Below, piece after piece: positions 31,741 through 38,760 of a stretch of DNA of 59,977 bases. The notes below the pieces were generated by a model. That model ran no database searches. It was not told the origin of the DNA and saw nothing but the letters and a program-made list of their open reading frames with translations. The position numbers were made by a program, and so were the translations under genes. Source of the stretch: a bacterium (GTDB lineage Bacteria; Hydrothermota; Tepidihabitantia; Tepidihabitantales; Tepidihabitantaceae); assembly GCA_035505375.1 (NCBI GenBank), contig DATJQV010000003.1:1-59977 (forward strand). The letters run 5' to 3'. The stretch's first letter is position 1. Each line of letters starts with the position of its first letter.

Positions 31741-31749
31741 CAGTCACTG

Positions 31750-32355
31750 ATGGCGCGCGAGCCAACCCGCGGTCGGTCGATTGCGCTGCTGCTCGGCGGT
31801 CTCGCGCTGCTTTCCTGCCGCAAGCCGGACTACTTCCCGCTCAGGGACAACCTGGATTTGCGCTTTGCGGCCGCCGGATACGAAGTCGTCGGGAGCGACT
31901 CCGTCCGGACCGAGAGCCTGACCTACGCGATTGCGGTGGCGGGTTCGACGACGCAACCCGGTCTCGGCCGAGTCTGGGAAATCCGCGTCACCCGGAACGC
32001 TGAACCATACCTCTCTCTTTTCCTCCGCAAGACCACCAACGCGGTGTTCGTGCTGCCCCGGGCTCAGCCGGACGAAATCGAGCCGAGCTCGGACTGGCTG
32101 AAGCTCATCGAACTGCCGCCGCGCGAAGGCGCCCTCTGGTACGGCGACGCAGAACGCTCGGTCTCGTTCGAGGTGCTGCAGCGGACGGATGTGGAAACCG
32201 CGGCCGGCCGCGCCCGCAACTGCTTCCGCATCCGGATTCACGCGGACGAACCGTACCTGACGGACTTCTGGCTTGCGCCCGACGTGGGCGTCATCCGCTG
32301 GACGCGCCGCCTCTCGGCATCGCGCTTCGAAGTGGCTGAGCGGGTTCGCCGCTGA
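31750..32355 (+). CDS. Hypothetical lipoprotein
   Basis: A 201-residue protein with MAREPTRGRSIALLLGGLAL leading to LLSC, a clear lipobox. The mature part is beta-rich (DYFPLRDNLDLRFAAAGYEV, SLFLRKTTNAVFVLPR, RARNCFRIRIHADEPYLTDF, WLAPDVGVIRW), reminiscent of outer-membrane LolA/DUF-type beta sheets, but I do not recognise the family. It should sit on the periplasmic side of a membrane. Confidence 0.75.
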   Translation: MAREPTRGRSIALLLGGLALLSCRKPDYFPLRDNLDLRFAAAGYEVVGSDSVRTESLTYAIAVAGSTTQPGLGRVWEIRVTRNAEPYLSLFLRKTTNAVFVLPRAQPDEIEPSSDWLKLIELPPREGALWYGDAERSVSFEVLQRTDVETAAGRARNCFRIRIHADEPYLTDFWLAPDVGVIRWTRRLSASRFEVAERVRR

Positions 32356-32410
32356 GGCGCCGTCGCGGCCGGCGCCAGTGGAACCGGCCCACATTCTTGC
32401 GCTGAATCGG

Positions 32411-32438
32411 TTGACATCGCACTCGAGATTCGTATGCT
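32411..32438 (+). promoter_or_regulatory. Promoter of the Lys-rich peptide gene
   Basis: TTGACA (32411-32416), 16 bases, TATGCT (32433-32438). Confidence 0.65.
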
Positions 32439-32445
32439 ATTGGCG

Positions 32446-32568
32446 ATGGATCGTATGACTCCGCAATCGCGGGTCAGCTTGACGAACCTCCTGCTGCCTC
32501 CACTGCATGACATTTGTCCGTTCCGTAACCTGTCCGCGTCGGATCGGCTGGCGTGGGCTATGCACTAA
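32446..32568 (+). CDS. Putative leaderless leader ORF, 40 aa
   Basis: ATG seven bases after the -10 box; it begins MDRMTPQSRVSLTNLLLPPL and ends TAA two bases before the AAAGGAGGT site of the next gene. It may only be the leader of that gene. No family recognised. Confidence 0.35.
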   Translation: MDRMTPQSRVSLTNLLLPPLHDICPFRNLSASDRLAWAMH

Positions 32569-32583
32569 CCAAAGGAGGTGCGA

Positions 32584-32643
32584 ATGGTGAAGAAAGCGAA
32601 GAAGGCGGTCAAGAAGACAGCCAAAAAGGCCAAGAAGAAGTAG
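32584..32643 (+). CDS. 19-residue Lys/Ala-rich peptide
   Basis: MVKKAKKAVKKTAKKAKKK has 12 Lys, 4 Ala and no acidic residue, resembling the tails of histone H1-like and HU-like proteins. It is far below ORF cutoffs but has every other sign of a gene: a promoter at 32411, a strong AAAGGAGGT site with four bases to the ATG, and a terminator 15 bases after the stop. It probably binds nucleic acid as a free peptide or acts as an antimicrobial or ribosomal-type cation; these are inferences. It could instead be the remnant of a longer basic protein. Confidence 0.65.
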   Translation: MVKKAKKAVKKTAKKAKKK

Positions 32644-32657
32644 TCTTCGACCGCCGA

Positions 32658-32694
32658 CCATGCCGCTGCGCACGTCGCGGCGGCATGGCTTTTA
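32658..32694 (+). terminator. Intrinsic terminator
   Basis: CCATGCCGC (32658-32666) pairs perfectly with GCGGCATGG (32680-32688) and is followed by CTTTTA. Confidence 0.8.
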
Positions 32695-32756
32695 TGGAGA
32701 GACCGCGGTGGGACGCCCGGGCCGCTGCCGGCGCGAGCGCAACGCCGCGGTCATCG

Positions 32757-34907
32757 CTATTGGCTGCGGCGCGGCGCGGGCCGGCCCCGGCTCAGGAACG
32801 GGGCAGGCACGGCCGTCGTTATCGTCGAACCGTCGCTGAAACGGAACTGGAATGACTTGCCGACGACGCTGGCCTTCGCGCTGGTGCCCACCGGGCTGAC
32901 GTGGAAGTCGAGCAGGACGAGGTGGATCTGCTGCGTCAGTCCGGGCGCTATCGTCACCGGCGCGAAGTAGAGCGTATCGCCGGCGCCTTTGCCGGACGTT
33001 CCGCCGGGCAGGGGGAAGCCGATGCCTTCGTTTCCGGCTATCTGGAAGTCCCTCAAGTAGGCGGAATCCGGGGTTATGGCTGCCATCTCGAGCCAGTTGA
33101 TGGTGTCCTCGACCGTCCCGTCATTGCCGATGTTGAACGTGAAGCCTGAACTGTCCGATACGTGCTGAGCCTGGCCGATCATCACCAGGTGCTTCCACCC
33201 CACGGCGTTGATGCTGCCCGTGTTCCTGAGGTCATGGTGGAACTTGGGCCAGGGTGAGGTCGCGAGCGGGCTGGTCCCCTTGAGCGCGTAAAGGTAGCCG
33301 TCTTCGCAGGTGAAATAGACGGTGCCGTCGGCCCCGATGGTGGGCGCCGACTGCACCATCCCGTCGGCCTGGTATTGCCACTTGAGCGTACCGTTGGAAT
33401 TGAGCGCATAGAGGCACGAGTCGCCCGAGCCGAAGTAGACGGTGCCGTCCGCGGCGATGGCCGGCCCGGAGTAGACCGGCCCGCCCGTCGGATATTGCCA
33501 TTTGCGGCTGCCGTCGGCGTTGAAGGCATAGAAGGAATCGTTCAGCGACCCGACGTAGATTGTCCCGCCGGTCCCGATGGCCGGGGCCGACAACACCGAA
33601 CCGCCGGTCTGGTGCTGCCACTTGAGCGTGCTGTCCGGATTGACCGCGTACAGGGCGCCGTCGGTCGACCCGATGTACACCGCGCCGTCGGTGTCGATCG
33701 CCGGAGCGGACCGGAACTCGCCGCTCGTGGTGTGGGTCCACTTGACCGTGCTGTCCGGGTTGAACGCAAACAGCACGCCGCCGGCCCCGACATAGACCGT
33801 GCCGTCCTCGGCAACTACCGGCGATCCGTACACGTTGCCGCCGGTCGCGTGGAACCACCGGAGGGAACCGTCGGCGTTCACCGCATAGAAGTTGCCCTGC
33901 CACGTCCCGAAGTAGATTGTGCCGCCGGCCGCAATCGCCGGCGCGCCCGTTATCCTGTGGCTGGAGATGATCCTCCACTTGCGCGACCCGTCGGAACTGA
34001 GCGCGTAAAGACTGCTGTCGTAGGAGCCGACGTAAACCGTACCGTCCGCCGCGATGGCCGGGGATGCGCGGACCTTCCCGCCGGTCTTGTAGCGCCACTT
34101 GAGCGTACCGTCGGCGTTGACCGCATAAAGGGAACTGTCGAGGGAACCGACGTAGATGGTGCCGTCGGCCGCGATGGCCGGCGAGGAGGCCGGGTAGGTC
34201 CCGTCGCCCGCGCCCACGTAGTAGCGCCACTTCCGCAGCGTATCCGGCGGCCGGACATCGATGCTGCAGGGCACCGACCACAGCGACCGCGCGTTGCCGG
34301 TGTCCTTTGCCTGGGCCGTGACCGCGTAGATGTTCGCCGTCGACCAGGCATGGCTCATCCGCACCGATTCGCCGGAAGCGACGAAGCTGCTCCAGGCGGA
34401 CGTATCGCCGTCGCCCCACGCAAACCGGACGGCCACGTTGAGACTGTCCGGGTGAATGGCGACGGTCGTGAAAGTGTCGGGCGTATTCTGTACCGCCCGG
34501 CGCGGACCGGCCGGCTTGGCCGGTGCGTTGGGCGGCCGGCGCAGCGCGATCTGTATCAGGGACGCGCTGGACAGGTCGGAAGTGAGCTGCCCCTTGTCCA
34601 TCGCCCAGGCGCGGACCTTGAAAGTCCCGCTGTCGGACCACGAATGGGACTGCGCGACCGTCTCGCCGCTGGCGACCCAGTCGGACCAGAACGACGTCTT
34701 CGAGTCGCCCCAGTCGAAGCGGATCGCCACGCTGTCGCCGTCCGGGTCAACGGCGGCCGTCTTGAACGTGCCGACCGAGTCCGCGAAACAGAACTGGGGT
34801 CCGGTCGGGACGGCCGGGACGTCGGGCGGATGGTTCTTCTTGCACGCGGGACCGGCGGCCAATACCAGCGCCAGGGCGGTCGCAAGCAGAGTTCTTGTCT
34901 TGTGCAT
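32757..34907 (-). CDS. Lipoprotein with PKD-like domains and PQQ-type beta-propeller
   Basis: A 716-residue exported protein. MHKTRTLLATALALVLAAGP then AC is a lipoprotein signal. Two PKD-like beta domains follow (FRFDWGDS-type motifs near residues 60 and 165). Residues about 230-560 hold eight repeats of about 40 residues, each with SPAIAADGTVYVGS, SLYALN and LKWxYxTGG, the PQQ-type propeller blade. The segment SPWPKFHHDLRNTGS ends the propeller, and a C-terminal beta domain (GFTFNIGNDGTVEDTINWLE) follows. Cofactor residues of true PQQ dehydrogenases are absent, so it is more likely a binding or display protein. It starts nine bases after the paralogue upstream. Confidence 0.9.
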   Translation of the reverse strand: MHKTRTLLATALALVLAAGPACKKNHPPDVPAVPTGPQFCFADSVGTFKTAAVDPDGDSVAIRFDWGDSKTSFWSDWVASGETVAQSHSWSDSGTFKVRAWAMDKGQLTSDLSSASLIQIALRRPPNAPAKPAGPRRAVQNTPDTFTTVAIHPDSLNVAVRFAWGDGDTSAWSSFVASGESVRMSHAWSTANIYAVTAQAKDTGNARSLWSVPCSIDVRPPDTLRKWRYYVGAGDGTYPASSPAIAADGTIYVGSLDSSLYAVNADGTLKWRYKTGGKVRASPAIAADGTVYVGSYDSSLYALSSDGSRKWRIISSHRITGAPAIAAGGTIYFGTWQGNFYAVNADGSLRWFHATGGNVYGSPVVAEDGTVYVGAGGVLFAFNPDSTVKWTHTTSGEFRSAPAIDTDGAVYIGSTDGALYAVNPDSTLKWQHQTGGSVLSAPAIGTGGTIYVGSLNDSFYAFNADGSRKWQYPTGGPVYSGPAIAADGTVYFGSGDSCLYALNSNGTLKWQYQADGMVQSAPTIGADGTVYFTCEDGYLYALKGTSPLATSPWPKFHHDLRNTGSINAVGWKHLVMIGQAQHVSDSSGFTFNIGNDGTVEDTINWLEMAAITPDSAYLRDFQIAGNEGIGFPLPGGTSGKGAGDTLYFAPVTIAPGLTQQIHLVLLDFHVSPVGTSAKASVVGKSFQFRFSDGSTITTAVPAPFLSRGRPAPRRSQ

Positions 34908-34916
34908 CGTTCCTAC

Positions 34917-36608
34917 TCACTTTCCTCCACCGACGCGACCCGTGTTCTTCAGGTCGTGGTGGAACTTGGGCCAGGCCGAACTGGCCAGCGGGGACGGACT
35001 CCACAGAGCATAGAGATAGAAGTCGGATGACCCGACGTACATGACCCCACCGGCCGCGATGGCCGGCGACGACTTGACCGCGCCTCCGGTCAGGTACTTC
35101 CACTTCAGCGAACCGTCGGAGTTGAGCGCGTAGACATACCCGTCGTCCGAACCGAAGAACAGCGTGCCGTCCGCGGCGATGGCCGGCGTCGTCGACACCG
35201 AACCGCCGGTTGCGTAGGACCACTTGAGTGTGCCGTCGGGATTGACCGCGTACAGCAGGCCGCCGGAGGATCCGACGTAGACGGTGCCGTCCGCTCCGAT
35301 CGCGGGCTCGTTGTTCACGTTGCCGGACAAAGGGCATCCCCACCTGGCGGTCCCGTCCGGGTTGATGGCGTAGAGGGTGCCCGTGTCGCGTGACCCGGCG
35401 TAGATTGTCCCGTCGGTCGCGATTGCGGGCGGACCGGGAAAACGGCTGACGCGGTGGCGCCAGCGAGCGCTTCCGTCGGCATTCACCGCGTAGACCGTGT
35501 CGTACGAAATGAAATAGAGCGTCCCGTTCGTCGCGATGGCCGGGGAGCTGGCAATGGGCCACGACGTTGGAAACTGCCACTGCAGGGCGCCTTCCGCGCT
35601 GAACGCCCGCAGGGTGTCGTCTGAGCCGATATAGACCGTGCCATCTGAACCGACGGCCGGGGAATTGTCCGCGCGCGTTCCGACCTTGTGGCTCCACTTG
35701 AGCGTGCCGGCGGGATTGAACGCGTACAGGTAGCCGTTATCCGATCCGAGGTACACGGCGCCGTCGGCCGCGACGGCCGGCGAGAGATCAACCTGTCCGC
35801 CGGTCCGGTACCGCCACTTGAGTATACACTTCGGGCTCACTGCGTAGAGGCAACTGTCGTACGACCCGACGTAAACCGTGCCGTCCGGCCCGATTGCCGG
35901 ACTGGACTTTATCTCGTGGCCGGTCTGATAACGCCACCGGACAGTATCCGGGCGGACGAAGATGCGGTGCGGGGCGGACCACTGGGACAATGCTCCGCCG
36001 CTGTCCTTCGCCTGGACGGTTACCGAGAAAGTGTCGGACGAAGACCAGTTGTAACTTGTCTGCGACGACGCACCGGAGGCGACGAAGACGCTCCAGTCCG
36101 AGGTGTCGCCGTCGCCCCAGGAAAACCGGAACGCGATGGGAAGGCCGTCGGGCTGGGAGTCGACGGCGGTGAACGCGTAGGAAGAGTCCTGCACGCCCGC
36201 ATCCGGCCCGGACGGTTCCGCGGGGGTGGCGGGCGGCCGGTGTATCACCACCCGCACCTCGACTGAGCCGGACACGCCGGACGTGACCTGCTTCCGGTTC
36301 TTCGCCCAGGCGCGGACCACGTACGCGCCGGTATCCTGCCAGGCGTGGGTCATGGCAATCGTATCTCCGCTCCGGAACCAGCCGGACGAGTCAATCCCGG
36401 TGGAGTCGCCCCAGTCAAAGCGGACTGCCACGCTGTCGCCGTTCGGGTCGGTCGCAACGGTGCTGAATGTGTAGTTCACGTCCTTGAAGCAATACTGGGG
36501 GCCGGCCGGGACGGTCGGCGCGTCGGGCGCCTTGTGGCACGAAACGAACGCCGCCAGCGCCAGAACAACCGGCGGCAGGATAAACGGTCGCGTGCGATGT
36601 CGGGCCAT
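34917..36608 (-). CDS. Lipoprotein with PKD-like domains and PQQ-type beta-propeller, paralogue
   Basis: A 563-residue paralogue of the next gene with the same order: signal ending in SC (VLALAAFVSCHK), two PKD-like domains, eight propeller repeats and a SAWPKFHHDLKNTGR end, but no C-terminal beta domain. ATG 36608 is chosen because AAGGAGA lies upstream; a longer frame adds Arg-rich sequence that would spoil the signal peptide. The pair is one operon with a promoter at 36796-36823 and a leader of about 180 bases. Confidence 0.9.
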   Translation of the reverse strand: MARHRTRPFILPPVVLALAAFVSCHKAPDAPTVPAGPQYCFKDVNYTFSTVATDPNGDSVAVRFDWGDSTGIDSSGWFRSGDTIAMTHAWQDTGAYVVRAWAKNRKQVTSGVSGSVEVRVVIHRPPATPAEPSGPDAGVQDSSYAFTAVDSQPDGLPIAFRFSWGDGDTSDWSVFVASGASSQTSYNWSSSDTFSVTVQAKDSGGALSQWSAPHRIFVRPDTVRWRYQTGHEIKSSPAIGPDGTVYVGSYDSCLYAVSPKCILKWRYRTGGQVDLSPAVAADGAVYLGSDNGYLYAFNPAGTLKWSHKVGTRADNSPAVGSDGTVYIGSDDTLRAFSAEGALQWQFPTSWPIASSPAIATNGTLYFISYDTVYAVNADGSARWRHRVSRFPGPPAIATDGTIYAGSRDTGTLYAINPDGTARWGCPLSGNVNNEPAIGADGTVYVGSSGGLLYAVNPDGTLKWSYATGGSVSTTPAIAADGTLFFGSDDGYVYALNSDGSLKWKYLTGGAVKSSPAIAAGGVMYVGSSDFYLYALWSPSPLASSAWPKFHHDLKNTGRVGGGK

Positions 36609-36795
36609 GTATCTCCTTAGACGCTCAAGCTTCGTCAATCCGGACCTCCGCTGCCGGGTCGAGCCGGGCATGGCCGGCATTCGGGCGGATAACCTCGTCC
36701 GGGCGTGGCGCATTTCTCCTGCTGGTCAGGTGTGGTGCCGGAGCGGACGCGGCGCTGACGGTCCGCCGGTGTTGTCCCTGACTGCGGTCGTTCTT

Positions 36796-36823
36796 ATGTT
36801 AATCCGCCGGCGGCCGATGTCAA
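36796..36823 (-). promoter_or_regulatory. Promoter of the beta-propeller operon
   Basis: TTGACA (36823-36818), 16 bases, TAACAT (36801-36796). A long leader precedes the gene. Confidence 0.6.
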
Positions 36824-36918
36824 GCTGCACCTTGACGCCATTTCTCACACTGTGCCGCCCCGACTCACCCCGGACCCGGCCGGTGCGCGCCGGCCGGCAT
36901 GGTGCCGCCGGAATCCGA

Positions 36919-37326
36919 CTAGTGTTTGCCTGATGCGTAGTCGCAGAAACTCTGCAGCCCGGAGCCGACCTTCGGACTGATGTTGCGGACGGTGGGGATG
37001 GCCTGGCGCATGAGCCCGATAGCCTGGGCCGACGTCAGCTTCTGGGTGGAGTGGATGTTGTGCTCGTTCAGGGCAACGGTCAGGGCTGCGGCGGCGCCGC
37101 CGAAGTCTCTCTTCTCAACGGCCGACCGCAACGCGTCCGTAATGCTGCCGGCTGATGTGATGCCCGCCCGGCTCAGCGCGGACTGCAGCGCGGCATAGGC
37201 GGCCTCCTCGCTCGCGACCTGCTCGGCCTGATGAACGGTGCGGCTGTTGCAGCTCACTACCATGCCGCCGATGAAGACGACGACGACCGGCAGGACAAGA
37301 CGGCGCAAATGACAGAATGTGCTCAT
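36919..37326 (-). CDS. Small hypothetical lipoprotein
   Basis: A 135-residue protein: LRRLVLPVVVVFIGGMVVSC is a lipoprotein signal. The mature part is helical (AEQVASEEAAYAALQSALSRAG, ITDALRSAVEKRDFGGAAAALTVAL, SAQAIGLMRQAIPTVRNI). Family unknown. ATG 37326 has GAGGAG upstream and a good promoter at 37352-37380; the longer frame lacks support. Confidence 0.75.
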   Translation of the reverse strand: MSTFCHLRRLVLPVVVVFIGGMVVSCNSRTVHQAEQVASEEAAYAALQSALSRAGITSAGSITDALRSAVEKRDFGGAAAALTVALNEHNIHSTQKLTSAQAIGLMRQAIPTVRNISPKVGSGLQSFCDYASGKH

Positions 37327-37351
37327 GCTTACGCTCCTCGGGTTCCCGATT

Positions 37352-37380
37352 GTTTTACCAGCCCGAGCCTCTCTTGTCAA
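37352..37380 (-). promoter_or_regulatory. Promoter of the small lipoprotein gene
   Basis: TTGACA (37380-37375), 17 bases, TAAAAC (37357-37352), leader of about 20 bases with a ribosome site. Confidence 0.65.
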
Positions 37381-37421
37381 GTAACTTGCCCGCGGGGAGG
37401 AAGCAGCCGACAGAGCCCACG

Positions 37422-37449
37422 TTGACACAGACTGTCTTCCGGCTAGTAT
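37422..37449 (+). promoter_or_regulatory. Promoter and long leader of the RRM gene
   Basis: TTGACA (37422-37427), 16 bases, TAGTAT (37444-37449). The predicted transcript has a leader of about 150 bases (37456-37607), the size seen in cold-shock-type genes. Confidence 0.65.
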
Positions 37450-37607
37450 CCTGTGCCGGTCGCAAAGGGGTCTCGCCGCCGGCATGATGCCAGACATGGC
37501 CCCATAACCGCTTGTGTCCCGTTCAGGCCTATGAGTTCGTGAGCTTCGTTTCACCTGTCTCCTAGAACCCGCAACGACCCAAGCAAAACCAGTTCGGAGG
37601 TTCGATA

Positions 37608-37925
37608 GTGGGTACGCGTATTTTCGTAGGGAATCTTCCCTTCAGCGCAACCGAAGACCAGCTCCGCGAGCTGTTCGCCCAGCATGGCGAAGTCGCGGCA
37701 GTCAGTATAGTGAAAGACAAGTTCACGGACCGCTCCCGGGGATTCGCGTTCGTCGAGATGAGCGCTGCCGATGCAGCGACCGCGGCGATTGCGGCCCTGA
37801 ACCAGCATCCGATGGACGGCCGGCCGCTCACCGTCAACGTGGCGCGCGAGCGCACCGAAGGTGGTTCGCGCGGCGGCTATGGTCGCGGTCGCTCGAACGA
37901 CGGCCCCAGCGGCAACCGCTGGTAG
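37608..37925 (+). CDS. RRM-domain RNA-binding protein
   Basis: A 105-residue single-RRM protein: RNP2 IFVGNLPFS (residues 5-13) and RNP1 RGFAFVEM (near 44-51), then a Gly/Arg/Ser-rich tail (GGSRGGYGRGRSNDG). This is the type of small glycine-rich RNA-binding protein induced by cold in cyanobacteria. GTG 37608 has CGGAGG nine bases upstream. An intrinsic terminator follows, so it is monocistronic. Confidence 0.93.
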   Translation: MGTRIFVGNLPFSATEDQLRELFAQHGEVAAVSIVKDKFTDRSRGFAFVEMSAADAATAAIAALNQHPMDGRPLTVNVARERTEGGSRGGYGRGRSNDGPSGNRW

Positions 37926-37945
37926 CACCGACAGGCCACACTGAA

Positions 37946-37974
37946 CGGGCGGGGCAACCCGCCCGCTTCGTTTT
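37946..37974 (+). terminator. Intrinsic terminator of the RRM gene
   Basis: CGGGCGGG (37946-37953), loop GCAA, CCCGCCCG (37958-37965), then CTTCGTTTT. Confidence 0.85.
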
Positions 37975-38029
37975 CAGGCCCATCGTGCCTCCGGCCCGCG
38001 CCGGTCGAAAACAGACGCTGCAGCGGGCA

Positions 38030-38269
38030 GAGCAACTCGGAAAGTAATTCTCCGGGCAAACCGGAGAGCAACGGCCGGAGCTAACTCGGGAGCAACCCGG
38101 ACAGGAACCCGCGGACTTACCCGGGCCGCAACGTTCCGACCAACCCGGAGAGGAACCGGTGGAGCAACCCGTAGACTAACCCTGAGAGCAAGTCGGAGGG
38201 CAACCGGTAGACCAACCCGTCGAATTCCGGTGGAGGTTCATCCGGGAATTGCGGTGGAGGTAACCTCCC
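38030..38269. repeat. 12-bp-period degenerate array C (20 units)
   Basis: Twenty units in strict 12-base register, consensus GAGCAACCCGGA, core CAACC/GAACC. The units from 38222 drift towards GAATTCCGGTGG. No long frame is open through the whole array on the plus strand. Words of TGTCTACT type follow at 38270-38300. Confidence 0.8.
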
Positions 38270-38425
38270 TGTCTACTGTCTACTGAATCCTGTCTACTAT
38301 CCGCGGGGTAATCCCCTGGGTAGGGGTGTCATCCGCGCGGCCTCAAGCCTAACGTCCTAAGCCACAAGCAGATAGCCCCGAAGACCGCCCCGATGTCTTC
38401 TAGCCGTATTTGTATACAAGCCCGC

Positions 38426-38602
38426 CCAATCCCCAATCGTCAATCTAGAATCTAAGATCGCCAGTGTGCCCGTTCGCGGTCGTGTCCAATCTACAATCGT
38501 CAATCTAAAATCTAAAATGACCATTGTGCCCGTCCGCAGCTGTGCCCAATCGCCAATCGACAATCTGCAATCCAAGATGGCCGCCATGCCCTCTCCCGCG
38601 CC
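38426..38602. repeat. 60-bp tandem repeat, about 2.9 copies
   Basis: Copies begin at 38426, 38486 and 38546 with CCAATC and share CCAATC-TACA-ATCG-CAATCT words and a GTGCCCGT segment. The internal 7-base CAATCTA words give a secondary period. The rest of the gap to 38760 shows nothing recognisable. Confidence 0.75.
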
Positions 38603-38760
38603 ATCACACAGCGTTGTAGTATTGCCCGGCCGCAGCCCCGGCTGATCATTGACGCGGAATCCGCGATCTTGGGTGCTTGGCGAAGCATCCGGGTTGGCCG
38701 TGGACCAACTCCGCGGCACCATCGGGCGTAAGTCCTATCTTGTTACAGGGCTGAGAGCGA

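Noticed and set aside
33375-35030. 551-codon plus-strand ORF over the propeller genes
   Set aside because: Repeat-rich shadow of the two lipoprotein genes.
38357-38722. ORF with 20-residue repeats over the 60-bp tandem repeat
   Set aside because: The repeat length is a multiple of three, so the frame stays open by chance; similar peptides arise from CAATCTA words elsewhere.
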